DNA of 19,523 bases, taken from PFL42 sp964492235 (GTDB lineage Bacteria; Chloroflexota; Anaerolineae; Anaerolineales; E44-bin32). The notes under the pieces are model-generated. The model searched no databases, was not told the origin of the DNA, and worked only from the letters and a program-made list of their open reading frames with translations. Position numbers and translations under genes: made by a program. Location of the stretch: contig CAZBJQ010000043.1 of NCBI GenBank assembly GCA_964492235.1, forward strand, positions 1 to 19,523, written 5' to 3'. Positions 1 to 7,432 of the stretch are shown here, piece after piece (the stretch's first letter is position 1; each line of letters begins with the position of its first letter).

Positions 1-2
1 CC

Positions 3-278
3 GACAAGGAGTTCCAGAAGAGGGGAATCCTGGACATCCCCGATTTCCTGTGTAATGCCGGGGGAGTCACAACCTCCTACTTCGAAAGCGTCCAGAACGA
101 TATGAACTTCTACTGGACGACCGACGAAGTTCTCAAGCGCCTGGACGACAAGATCAGCACCGCCTTCCATGCCGTGCTCAAGATGTCGCAGGACCACAAG
201 GTTTACATGCGCGATGCTGCCTACATGGTCGCCATCGATCGTGTGGTCAAGGCTATGCAACTGCGCGGCTGGGTTTAG
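3..278 (+). CDS. gdhA: Glutamate dehydrogenase, C-terminal part (partial, 5' end outside window)
   Basis: The reading frame is open from the left edge and ends at TAG 276-278, giving the last 91 residues. The stretch LDIPDFLCNAGGVTTSYFE followed by VQN and YWTTDEV is characteristic of the Rossmann domain end and C-terminal helix of Glu/Leu/Phe/Val dehydrogenases, closest by eye to glutamate dehydrogenase. The enzyme interconverts glutamate with 2-oxoglutarate plus ammonia using NAD(P) in the cytoplasm, linking nitrogen and carbon metabolism. The catalytic N-terminal domain is outside the window, so substrate and cofactor preference cannot be read here. A strong hairpin follows 27 nt after the stop, so this is probably the last gene of its transcript. 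Confidence 0.88.
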   Translation, partial: DKEFQKRGILDIPDFLCNAGGVTTSYFESVQNDMNFYWTTDEVLKRLDDKISTAFHAVLKMSQDHKVYMRDAAYMVAIDRVVKAMQLRGWV

Positions 279-304
279 CCTCACTCTAACTCGTGTATGG
301 ACTG

Positions 305-334
305 GGCGCCGCCGGGCTTCTGCCCGGCGGCGCC
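305..334 (+). terminator. Strong hairpin, probable intrinsic terminator of the gdh transcript
   Basis: A perfect 13-bp GC-only stem (305-317 with 322-334) encloses the tetraloop TTCT. It starts 27 nt after the gdh stop. The following tract (TCTTGATACC) is only weakly T-rich, so termination strength is uncertain, but the position and stability fit a terminator. Confidence 0.7.
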
Positions 335-642
335 TCTTGATACCTCTTCCCCATACATAGTTGGGTATTTGAGATTCGTAGTCGTCGTAGGGGCTGTGGA
401 GGATGCGGATAGATCTCCGGCGACGGGCGGGAACGCACACATGCAGGGAGAGAGTGAACCAGGCGGGGCACATGTGTCGCTCGCGTGCCGGGAAGTTGTT
501 CACCGTATGGCTGCTGAAAAAAGGGGGACAGGCCAGGCGGGGATCCGACACCACGGGGCTGATGCCTAGATATGGGAGGGTAACGGAAAAGGGGCTAGAT
601 GTGGCGGAAAACCAGAGGATGCCTCCCGGCCGGGATGGTGGG

Positions 643-692
643 TTGTCCCCAGGCAAGGGGACTTATCCACAGTTTGCTGGCACTTGTCCACA
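643..692 (+). promoter_or_regulatory. Three phased DnaA-box-like sites
   Basis: TTGTCCCCA (643-651), TTATCCACA (663-671) and TTGTCCACA (684-692) are in the same orientation with start-to-start distances of 20 and 21 bp, about two helical turns. TTATCCACA is the classical E. coli DnaA box, TTGTCCACA is the form favoured in high-GC actinobacteria, and the first site differs from the latter at one base. They end 25 bp before the -10-like element of the GTPase gene. They could be DnaA regulatory sites or part of a replication origin. No dnaA, dnaN, gyrase or parAB gene is in the window. Confidence 0.55.
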
Positions 693-717
693 GGGTCATA
701 AGGGGCTGGAAGGCAGG

Positions 718-725
718 TATACAAT
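718..725 (+). promoter_or_regulatory. Promoter -10 element for the GTPase gene
   Basis: TATACAAT fits a sigma-70 -10 box (TACAAT or TATACA) and would give a start near 731-733, about 27 nt before the GTG at 759. No good -35 is visible at the right distance, so the promoter may rely on an activator or on the upstream sites. Confidence 0.45.
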
Positions 726-758
726 CGGCAGGAATCTAGGCGAGGGGAAGCGTCGAGA

Positions 759-1901
759 GTGAAGAGCATCTCGGATTCGATCCTACCGGGCAATGTGCAG
801 GGCTGGCGGGGCCTTTTGGTGGAGGCCGGCCGGCACATGCAAGCTGCGCTGGGTGACAAGCGTCAGATCGTAATCGTCGGGCCGGCTAACACCGGCAAGT
901 CGACGCTTTACAACCGGCTCATCCAGTCCAGGGCAGACCGGCAGGATGTTAGCTCGCTTCCCGGAACAACCCGTCGGGTAAGGCAGGGCGACGGCGGCCT
1001 GTTCACGCTGGTCGATACGCCGGGCATGGACGTCTTGGGGGCGGGAGGAGCGGAGCAGCGGGAGAAGGCCCGCCTGGCCGCCGGGCGGGCGGACTACATC
1101 GTGCTGCTGTTGGACGGAAGCCGGCCGGTCGGGCTGGACCAGCGGGCGCTGCACGAAGGACTGAGGGCCTTGCGCAAGCCGATGGCGGTCGTGTTGAACA
1201 AGATGGATCTGGTGGCCAAGCAGAGGACGGAGATCACGCAGCGAGCGGCGCAGTCGCTCGACCTGCCCGCCGAGTACGTCCTGGCCATCAGTGCTCGCAA
1301 CGGCATCGGGATCGGCGACCTGCTGGTCACGATTGTCAGCGATGAGCCGGGACTGGTGGCCGCCATCGGGCAGGCGATGCCGGAGTACCGGTGGAAGCTC
1401 TCGCAGACGGTGATCTCCCGCTCCGCCTCGGCCGCGGCGGCCATTGCCCTCATGCCGCTGCCCATCATCTCCTTCCTTCCCCTGGTCGGCATCCAATCGC
1501 TGATGGCGTTGTCGATTGCGCGGATCTACGGAAAGCGGATCACGCTGGCACGGGCGCGGGAACTGATTTTCACGTTCGGCATGGGCGTGCTGGGACGAAC
1601 TCTGTTCATCGAGCTGAGCAAGCTGGGCGGCCCGCCCGGCTGGGTCGTCTCGGTCGGCGTAGCGGCGGGCATGACGGTCTCGATGGGATATGCGGTCGCA
1701 ACGTGGTTTGAGCGCGGTGAGAGGCTGCCCTCGGCAGCGATGCTGCGGGTTGCACGAGCGGTCGCCGAAAACCTGGTCGGCCGCCTGCGGGGTGGGAGCC
1801 GCAAGACCCTGCGGCGACAGGTGGGAGAGGCGCTGGAGACGCTTCCCCGGCTGGATCCGGGCCAGGAAGCCGGTGAGGCAAAGGCCGGTGAGATCGAGTA
1901 G
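759..1901 (+). CDS. Era-like GTPase with C-terminal DUF697-like region
   Basis: This is a 380-residue P-loop GTPase of the TrmE-Era-EngA type. Visible motifs are G1 GPANTGKS (41-48), the G2-like PGTTR (68-72), G3 DTPG (86-89), G4 NKMD (147-150) and G5 ISAR (177-180). From about residue 215 to 335 it changes to small hydrophobic and glycine-rich helices (for example SAAAAIALMPLPIISFLP), resembling the DUF697/YcjF-type tail often paired with such GTPases and thought to lie at membranes. The C-terminus is charged and disordered-looking. The GTG start is chosen because GAGGGGAAG (742-750) lies 8 nt upstream. The gene follows the DnaA-box cluster and a -10 box, and a zinc-ribbon gene follows after 91 nt, perhaps in the same operon. 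The cellular role is unknown; the GTPase assignment is firm. Confidence 0.85.
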   Translation: MKSISDSILPGNVQGWRGLLVEAGRHMQAALGDKRQIVIVGPANTGKSTLYNRLIQSRADRQDVSSLPGTTRRVRQGDGGLFTLVDTPGMDVLGAGGAEQREKARLAAGRADYIVLLLDGSRPVGLDQRALHEGLRALRKPMAVVLNKMDLVAKQRTEITQRAAQSLDLPAEYVLAISARNGIGIGDLLVTIVSDEPGLVAAIGQAMPEYRWKLSQTVISRSASAAAAIALMPLPIISFLPLVGIQSLMALSIARIYGKRITLARARELIFTFGMGVLGRTLFIELSKLGGPPGWVVSVGVAAGMTVSMGYAVATWFERGERLPSAAMLRVARAVAENLVGRLRGGSRKTLRRQVGEALETLPRLDPGQEAGEAKAGEIE

Positions 1902-1992
1902 GCGCCATCCGACGGCCCTTTGGGGTGGTAGATCTGTCCGAGGCAGAGGATCCAGAGCGCCGGGTTAACCCCAGGGGCTAAGGAGCACAACC

Positions 1993-3351
1993 GTGTCCGA
2001 CAGCGCACGCGACCTGCTGGTACGAGGAATCGCCGCCGCCAAAGGAGGGGAGGCCAAGGAGGCTCGTTTCTTTCTGGAGTGGGTGCTGAGAACGGACGCA
2101 GCCGAGGACCAGCGGATAGAGGCCTGTCTGTGGCTGTGCGACCTGAGCGAGGACGCGCCCGAGAAGCGCCGATGGCTCGAGGAGGTTCTGGCGTTGCGAC
2201 CGGCCGAGGCGCGGGCTCGCCGCAAGCTGGCACTTCTGACGGGAGAGCTCAACCCGGGTGATGTCATCGACCCCGATGCGCTGCCACCGGCAGCGCAGGC
2301 GGCGGGCGAAGCGCAGACGCTGCGGGTCGACTGCCCGAGTTGCGGGGCGTCGCTGGTTGCCGTGGCAGGATCCCGGCTGCTGAGTTGCAGCTACTGTGGT
2401 GCGAATGTTGCGTCCGGAGCCACCGGGAAGCGCGCCCGAACGATGCGAGGGGGACCACCGACCCGTCGGGCGGGAGCGGCCAGGCGCGCGCCGGCGATGG
2501 ACCCCGCGGTGCGTAGCCTGGCCGTGGAGCTGGCACGGTTACGGGGGCACCGTCCGCCGAGCGCAGCCATCCACATCACCTGCCAGGGATGTTCGGCGGT
2601 GTTCTTGCTGCCGGCGGAGAGCGCCTCGCTGCGCTGTCCGTACTGCCAAGCTGTGCATGTGATCGATTCGAAGAACACGGTCAGCAGGATGGCGCCCGAT
2701 TGCATGCTGCCGGTGGAGGTCGACAACGAACACGCCCTCGAGCACCTACAGCGCTGGGGGGAGGAGAACCGGACCGACACCTCCCAGGTCTCGCTGGAGG
2801 GGATCTACCTCCCATTCTGGACCTTCGAAATTGCCGGCGAGATCGTCTCGCAGCAGATCCGAGGGGATGCACGCCAGCCGGGGACAGACGTCCTTGTCGA
2901 TCTCGGCCGGGTCCTCTCCAGCTTGCATCCGGTCGACGATTTCAGTCAACTGGGGCAGGTAGAGTCGCTCACGGATCGACTGACGCTGCGTCTGAGCCTG
3001 TGCATCCCGGCCACCCGGCGCCAGCAAGCGCTGCTGACCCTGGTTTCGCGGGTGACGGCGCCGGCCGCGGCCGTCCCATTCGATGCGATGTTACTCGCCG
3101 GGTGGCCGGCAGAGACCTACCAGGTGCCGCTGAGTCAGGCGGCCATCGAGGCCCGGGGAGAAGCCGTGCAGTGGGCGCGAAGCGAGCACAGCGGCTGGTT
3201 CCGTAGTCGCGATACGTACGACACCTCCGGCCTGATCGTGGAGGACTTCGGCCTGCTGTTGATCCCGTTGTGGATCGGTGCGGTGCAGCGCGGGCCGAGC
3301 CGACTTGCTGTATGCGTCCATGGTGTCACGGGCGAGGTCTTCGCCGACTAG
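1993..3351 (+). CDS. TPR-like protein with two four-cysteine zinc ribbons (function unknown)
   Basis: The protein has 452 residues. Residues 1-85 are alpha-helical and TPR-like, with two helix-turn-helix style repeats rich in Ala, Leu and Arg (EARFFLEWVLR; KRRWLEEVLALRP). Two separate C-x2-C...C-x2-C ribbons follow: C114/C117/C132/C135 and C197/C200/C215/C218, each with the CPxCG-like or CPYC knuckles of treble-clef or rubredoxin-type zinc sites. They are joined by a basic linker of about 55 residues. The C-terminal 220 residues look globular, with several hydrophobic strands, and match nothing I know. There is no signal peptide, so it is probably cytosolic. The GTG start has AAGGAG (1980-1985) 7 nt upstream. 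It follows the GTPase on the same strand. A role in binding nucleic acid or protein through the ribbons is inference only. Confidence 0.75.
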   Translation: MSDSARDLLVRGIAAAKGGEAKEARFFLEWVLRTDAAEDQRIEACLWLCDLSEDAPEKRRWLEEVLALRPAEARARRKLALLTGELNPGDVIDPDALPPAAQAAGEAQTLRVDCPSCGASLVAVAGSRLLSCSYCGANVASGATGKRARTMRGGPPTRRAGAARRAPAMDPAVRSLAVELARLRGHRPPSAAIHITCQGCSAVFLLPAESASLRCPYCQAVHVIDSKNTVSRMAPDCMLPVEVDNEHALEHLQRWGEENRTDTSQVSLEGIYLPFWTFEIAGEIVSQQIRGDARQPGTDVLVDLGRVLSSLHPVDDFSQLGQVESLTDRLTLRLSLCIPATRRQQALLTLVSRVTAPAAAVPFDAMLLAGWPAETYQVPLSQAAIEARGEAVQWARSEHSGWFRSRDTYDTSGLIVEDFGLLLIPLWIGAVQRGPSRLAVCVHGVTGEVFAD

Positions 3352-3508
3352 GCGGCAGGAAGTGATGGGGCCTGTCCGCCAATCAGCCTGAGGAAGAGAT
3401 CAAGAGCGGGACCGGGCGTCTGGGCGAGCTCCAAGACACGTAGATTGCGTTCTCCCTTCAGTGCAGACGACGGCATGAGACGGCCGTTTCATCCCTTGGT
3501 TGGGCGGC

Positions 3509-4909
3509 TCAGTTCTGCTTGGCCGGTAAGGCCACCGCCTGGCGGAGAGCCTCAAGCGCTGGCTGGTCGGGAGCTAAGATCCACAGGACCTGGTCCGAAA
3601 CGCGCTCGGCGAGCATCACCTGCCCGGGTGCCAGCCAGCGGAAGTGCTTGGTGTCCCCTTCGTGGGTGCCCAGGCGTCCATCGCCGTAGGCGCGCAGCGC
3701 CAGGAAGAACTCCTCGGCGTCCGCCATTCGATCCCAAGAGGAAATCAGGACCAGCGCCGACTGACCGCTCTGGTCGTTATGGTAGGCGCGGTACGTATCA
3801 CCTCCCCAACCCTCGGCCGCCTTGACGGCCTGCTCCTCGCTGAGCTGCTCCTTCAGTGTTAGCCGCACATACCACTCGCCCAGGCTATTGAGATCGATCT
3901 CGCGCCAGCCGTCACCCAGCGCACTTGAGAGGCCCGGAAGCTCGAGGCCGCGGGGCTTGTCCTCCGGGTAGCGATCGGGATGGAGAATCTGCTCGGTGGA
4001 TAGGGGTAAGTCCTGATAGGCGGCGTCGACTCCGGCCCACTTGCCTTCAAGGTACAGGGACTGGACGAACTCGTATCCTTGTTGATATGGAAAAAGGAAA
4101 TCCTGCTGCATGAACTCGGGTGCGCGGTCGAAGACTGGGCTCTGGAGGCTGTCGTAGAAAGCGACGATGTCTTCGATGTCTTGTTGGGTGGCATAGGTGC
4201 GGGCCCACTGCTCCTCGAGGAGAGAGGCATCACCTTCGACCAGGCTCTGGATGGCGGCGCAGCGCTCGGTATCCTCCTCGCAGGACTCGTCGGTGTAGTT
4301 CAGCTTGCCCTGGAAGTCGTAGTTCTGGTCCTGTAGCGCATGGACGTATTCGTGAGCATGAGTAAGCCGCTCGGGGCCGCCAAACTCCTGTGCTCCGACC
4401 ACGAACATGCGCTTGACTTCGTCGTCGTAGTAGCCGGCGACTTGCTCGCTGAACAACTCGATGTAGAAGTTGTGCAGGTCGAAGGCGGGATCGAGCAGCC
4501 CCAGCAGCGCCAGCACCATTGTGTCATCCCGGGCTTCCTGTGGTGTGTAGTCCCCGAGGAAGTCGTCGATCACCCGTTGGCGCAGTTGGTCTGCGTTGAG
4601 CAACGTGCGTTCCGAGGCCCGGTTGGGATACAGGCCGCGCAAGGCAATCACCTGGCGCTCGATCTCTTCCATTTTGGCTTGGGCCTCGGGGCTGATCGGA
4701 AGTTCAGCCTCCGGCAACGAAGGAGTGCCCTGTGGCGAATCGGCTGGCTCTGTGAGAGGCACGGCGGTGGGAAGCAGGATAGCCGGGCCTTCGGTTCTTC
4801 CTGGCTGCTCCGGCTGCGCCGGGACGGGCACAAGCCCGGTGAACAGGGTGCAAGCCAAGGATGAGACGAGGAGAACAGGCGGCAGCTCGACCAAGAGATA
4901 CCTGCGCAT
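3509..4909 (-). CDS. Secreted or lipoprotein HExxH metallopeptidase-like protein
   Basis: The protein has 466 residues from the ATG at 4909. That start is preferred over an upstream in-frame GTG (4951) because GGAGG lies just before it, the -10 box at 4932-4937 would put transcription start downstream of 4951, and the N-terminus then reads MRRYLLVELPPVLLVSSLAC, a signal peptide ending in a lipobox-like cysteine (residue 20). A Pro/Glu-rich linker follows. The core carries LTHAHEYVHALQDQNYDF, an HExxH zinc site at residues 186-190, and about 35 residues later SLVEGDA, whose Glu225 is the likely third ligand as in gluzincins. C210 and C217 could form a disulphide. The substrate is unknown. It converges with the zinc-ribbon gene across a 157-nt gap (3352-3508) in which I see no gene. 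Confidence 0.8.
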   Translation of the reverse strand: MRRYLLVELPPVLLVSSLACTLFTGLVPVPAQPEQPGRTEGPAILLPTAVPLTEPADSPQGTPSLPEAELPISPEAQAKMEEIERQVIALRGLYPNRASERTLLNADQLRQRVIDDFLGDYTPQEARDDTMVLALLGLLDPAFDLHNFYIELFSEQVAGYYDDEVKRMFVVGAQEFGGPERLTHAHEYVHALQDQNYDFQGKLNYTDESCEEDTERCAAIQSLVEGDASLLEEQWARTYATQQDIEDIVAFYDSLQSPVFDRAPEFMQQDFLFPYQQGYEFVQSLYLEGKWAGVDAAYQDLPLSTEQILHPDRYPEDKPRGLELPGLSSALGDGWREIDLNSLGEWYVRLTLKEQLSEEQAVKAAEGWGGDTYRAYHNDQSGQSALVLISSWDRMADAEEFFLALRAYGDGRLGTHEGDTKHFRWLAPGQVMLAERVSDQVLWILAPDQPALEALRQAVALPAKQN

Positions 4910-4931
4910 ACGGCCTCCGAGACCGGCGCGG

Positions 4932-4939
4932 ATTGTATC
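4932..4939 (-). promoter_or_regulatory. Promoter -10 element for the metallopeptidase gene
   Basis: Read on the minus strand this is GATACAAT, with TACAAT at 4937-4932. It would start transcription near 4925, about 16 nt before the ATG at 4909. It supports that start over the GTG at 4951. The core is the same TACAAT seen before the GTPase and helicase genes. No convincing -35 is present. Confidence 0.45.
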
Positions 4940-5212
4940 ATCCGGGGTCACGCCGCCTGACTGCGGTGAACCAGGAAGGCCGAGCTTCAGGCAACTGCAA
5001 GGGGTAGATCAGGTCCAGGGCCGGATCGTGGATCGGACGGGCGTCCGGTGCGGGGGATCCACCACAGGTCCTGGCGGCGGCGCAGAAGCTGGCCGGGAGG
5101 CCTGCGCCGGTTTCAGGGACTTGCGGTCGGCGGCAGAGGCGGTCAGCGGTATCAGCGGGAGAACCACCTCGGCGTAACACGCGGGGGCGGGAGATCTCGC
5201 CGTGCCGGAGAA

Positions 5213-6061
5213 TCACATACCGGGGATCAGCCCGCCGGGCTGACACGTGCGGCAGAAATTGGTGATGCGCTGATGGGCGGTGATGGCGGAGATCGGCGTA
5301 TGGCAGCGAGGGCATGGCCTGCCCTCCCGCAGGTGGACCGAGAAGAAATCGCGCGGCTTGAGATGGATGTCCTCACCCATCTCCTGACGCACCTGGGTGA
5401 TGGCATGCAGCAGCACGTCGCGCATAGCCTGGTACAGGCGGGCAAGTTCTTCCGGTGTCAGGCTGGTGCGCTTTCGGTATGGATGCAGCCGAGCCTCCCA
5501 CAGAATCTCATCGGCGTAGGCATTGCCGATGCCGGCGAGGAAGGTGGCCCGCGTCAGGACGCCCTTGATCTCACCGCGGTACGGACGGAGACGATCGAGA
5601 AAGGCGTCCAAACTGACATCCAGGGCATCCGGGCCCATCTCGCTGAAGGTGGGCACCTGTGCCAGGTCGGTGGTGAGGTAGATCTGTCCCATGCGCTTAG
5701 CATCGACATAGCGCAGTTCCTCAGTTGGGAATTCGAAGCAAAGGCTGACGTGCACGGGGCCGACCTTCTTGGCTTCGGGAGGACACAGCTGCAGCCTGCC
5801 ACTCAGCTTGGGATTGAGGGCGATCTTGAGATCCTTGGCCGGAGGAGGTGTGTCCGAGAGGTCGAAGACCAGGAACTTGCCGCGCCGTGCCACCGATCGG
5901 AATCGAGCCCCAGTCAACAGCCCGGCGAAGCCCAGGCCTGTCAGATCGCGTACGACGATAGGGCCGCCCCTGGGCGCGACATCCACCCGGACAATCGCCC
6001 GGCCGACAAGGCGTCGGGCGAGGACGTCTTTGACGACTTCGAGTTCGGGGAGCTCAGGCAT
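5213..6061 (-). CDS. mutM: Formamidopyrimidine-DNA glycosylase (Fpg/Nei family)
   Basis: This bifunctional base-excision repair enzyme removes oxidised purines such as 8-oxoguanine and cleaves the abasic strand. The 282 residues begin MPELPELEVV; after Met removal Pro2 is the Schiff-base nucleophile and Glu3 the acid. K62 in RRGKFL matches the conserved beta-strand lysine. The helix-two-turn-helix is at about 175-192 (GIGNAYADEILWEARLHP). The C-terminal zinc finger is C250-x2-C253...C270-x2-C273 with the loop arginine R265 and the ending FCRTCQPGG. All key residues are present, and the length is close to the usual 270. Nothing separates MutM from a plant/actinobacterial-type Nei-like variant with certainty, but PELPE plus ITNFC favours Fpg. 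The gene is divergent from corA. The 5' leader is short and lacks an obvious Shine-Dalgarno. Confidence 0.93.
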   Translation of the reverse strand: MPELPELEVVKDVLARRLVGRAIVRVDVAPRGGPIVVRDLTGLGFAGLLTGARFRSVARRGKFLVFDLSDTPPPAKDLKIALNPKLSGRLQLCPPEAKKVGPVHVSLCFEFPTEELRYVDAKRMGQIYLTTDLAQVPTFSEMGPDALDVSLDAFLDRLRPYRGEIKGVLTRATFLAGIGNAYADEILWEARLHPYRKRTSLTPEELARLYQAMRDVLLHAITQVRQEMGEDIHLKPRDFFSVHLREGRPCPRCHTPISAITAHQRITNFCRTCQPGGLIPGM

Positions 6062-6087
6062 TCGGATGCGAGGTTGCGGGCGGCGTG

Positions 6088-6095
6088 ATTATACC
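6088..6095 (-). promoter_or_regulatory. mutM promoter -10 (extended GGTATAAT)
   Basis: The minus strand reads GGTATAAT with the consensus TATAAT at 6093-6088. It predicts transcription start near 6081, about 20 nt before the mutM ATG at 6061. A -35 is not clear. Confidence 0.5.
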
Positions 6096-6121
6096 GTCCG
6101 GGTGCAGCCGGGGGTTGCGGC

Positions 6122-6151
6122 TGGACAGCAGGCAGGCTGCAGTGCTATAAC
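6122..6151 (+). promoter_or_regulatory. corA promoter
   Basis: TGGACA (6122-6127; one mismatch to TTGACA), an 18-bp spacer, then TATAAC (6146-6151) preceded by TG at -14/-15 (extended -10). Transcription would start near 6158, leaving a leader of about 318 nt before the corA ATG. Confidence 0.45.
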
Positions 6152-6157
6152 AGAGAC

Positions 6158-6475
6158 GCACCGGGAGACCGTCGAAACCCGTACCGGGCAAGCAGGATGG
6201 ACGAGACCAACACATCCGACTCGAGTGGCCACCGTAGCAGGGCCGGGCTGACCCCGGCCGTGGCAGCGCCAGACCTCCCCGCCTGAACCATCTCGCATCC
6301 AGGCTCCTCCGGGGCGATGCGGGAAGGACTGGACACAACCGCTACCCGGAAGGAGGCCTGGGCCGATCTTTCCATCGGCCTCAGCATCCTTCCAGCCGCA
6401 ACCAGGCGTACGCCGTGCGGCTTCGTGCGCGCCGCCTGCAGCTGGCGACATCGAGTCATGGATAAGGGAGGCGCC
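6158..6475 (+). promoter_or_regulatory. Long structured 5' leader of corA (candidate cis-regulatory RNA)
   Basis: There is no credible reading frame with a ribosome binding site here; upstream in-frame codons are open but do not look like CorA protein. Three hairpins are visible. The first is GGCCGGG/CCCGGCC at 6241-6259 with loop CTGAC. The second is CGCATC/GATGCG at 6294-6321. The third is a long interrupted stem at 6348-6393: GGAAGGA/TCCTTCC outside, CTG/CAG in the middle and GGCCGAT/ATCGGCC inside, with loop CTTTCC, for 17 pairs in all. I do not recognise a known class; the M-box, ykkC and cobalamin core motifs are not apparent. Confidence 0.35.
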
Positions 6476-7408
6476 ATGATCGCCATCTACCGCAGCACAC
6501 CCAACGGTGTCGTCGCCATCGATGAGCCTGTCGAGGGCTGCTGGATCCATATGAGTACCCCGGATGCGGAAGAGATCACCCGTATCGAGACGATGTATAG
6601 CATCCCGCGTGAGTTCCTCACGTACCCGCTGGATGTCGACGAAATGGCCCGAACCGAAAAGGACGAAGGCGCCGTGCTGGTGATCCTACGCGTCCCGCGC
6701 CACGAAGGGCCGGGATCGGACGTTCCCTTCACGACCGTTCCCCTGGGCATCATCCTGACCGAGCGCGTGGTGGTGACAGCGTGTGCCCATGAGAGCGACG
6801 TGCTGCGCAGCATGGCCAACGGACGGCTGCGCGGTGTCAGCACCGCTAAGCGCAACCGCTTCCTGCTGCACCTGTTCCTGGTAACCGCCCAGCAGTACCT
6901 GGTAGACCTGCGGTCAATCAACAAGGCGGTGGACATCCTGGAGGACAGACTGCAGGCCTCGCTGCGGAATCGCGAGGTGCTGGACTTGCTCAAGTACCAG
7001 AAGAGCCTGACCTACTTCACCACGGCCCTCAAAGGGAACCAATTGATGATGGACCGCCTGCAGAAGGGGCAGATGTTCAAGATGTTCCCGGATGACGAGG
7101 AACTGCTGGAAGACGCGATGACAGAGATCGGTCAGGCCATCGAGATGACAAACATCTCGAGCGGCATCCTGAGTCAGATGATGGACGCCTTTGCCTCGAT
7201 CATCTCGAACAACCTGAATGCGGTAATGAAATTCCTGGCCTCGGTCACGATCATCCTGGCGCTGCCGACGCTGGTGGCCAGCATCTACGGCATGAATGTG
7301 GGCCTGCCCCTCAGCGACCACCCCCTCGCCTTCTGGATCCTGCTGGGAGTCTCGGTTGTGGTCTCGCTGACGGTGGTGCTGGTCTTCTGGCGCCGGGACT
7401 GGTTGTAG
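6476..7408 (+). CDS. corA: CorA-type magnesium/divalent metal transporter
   Basis: CorA proteins form pentameric inner-membrane channels for Mg2+ (or Co2+/Ni2+). The 310 residues show the family layout: a soluble alpha/beta N-terminal domain (1-130), long helices (about 130-250; ILEDRLQASLRNREVLDLLKY), TM1 at about 253-270, the signature YGMN at 271-274 followed by VGLPL, TM2 at about 284-304 and a basic end (WRRDWL). The periplasmic loop after GMN is the usual short type but reads VGLPLSDHP rather than the common MPEL, a variation seen in CorA-like branches, so selectivity is open. The ATG at 6476 is chosen because AAGGGAGG (6464-6471) precedes it. An in-frame ATG at 6458 and an open frame to 6317 look like leader. 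It converges on the next gene with 24 nt between stops. Confidence 0.88.
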   Translation: MIAIYRSTPNGVVAIDEPVEGCWIHMSTPDAEEITRIETMYSIPREFLTYPLDVDEMARTEKDEGAVLVILRVPRHEGPGSDVPFTTVPLGIILTERVVVTACAHESDVLRSMANGRLRGVSTAKRNRFLLHLFLVTAQQYLVDLRSINKAVDILEDRLQASLRNREVLDLLKYQKSLTYFTTALKGNQLMMDRLQKGQMFKMFPDDEELLEDAMTEIGQAIEMTNISSGILSQMMDAFASIISNNLNAVMKFLASVTIILALPTLVASIYGMNVGLPLSDHPLAFWILLGVSVVVSLTVVLVFWRRDWL

Positions 7409-7432
7409 GGGAAGCTGGACCCACGCCCAGGG

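Larger units (their letters stand above)
335..758. other. Non-coding interval of about 420 nt with a cluster of DnaA-box-like sites
   Basis: The short open frames here lack credible ribosome binding sites and recognisable protein features. The right-hand third holds three 9-mers of DnaA-box type, all on the + strand (643-651, 663-671, 684-692), and then a promoter-like TATACAAT (718-725). A weaker site, TTGTTCACC, lies at 496-504. An inverted repeat GTCCCC-6 nt-GGGGAC (645-662) overlaps the first box. I see nothing else in 335-490 beyond ordinary intergenic sequence. Confidence 0.55.

Noticed and set aside
403..762. 119-codon plus-strand frame in the gdh-GTPase gap
   Set aside because: Low-complexity basic composition, no ribosome site or domain; it runs through the DnaA-box cluster and promoter.
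3470..3487. Short inverted repeat ACGGC/GCCGT in the convergent gap 3352-3508
   Set aside because: Only five pairs with an 8-nt loop; indistinguishable from chance in GC-rich sequence.
5078..5109. Hairpin CGGCGCAG/CTGCGCCG downstream of mutM
   Set aside because: 8-bp stem with a 16-nt loop, over 100 nt from the stop and no T-tract on the minus strand; too weak to call a terminator.
5048..6088. 346-codon plus-strand frame across mutM
   Set aside because: Opposite a complete MutM with every catalytic residue; its composition is typical of an antisense shadow.
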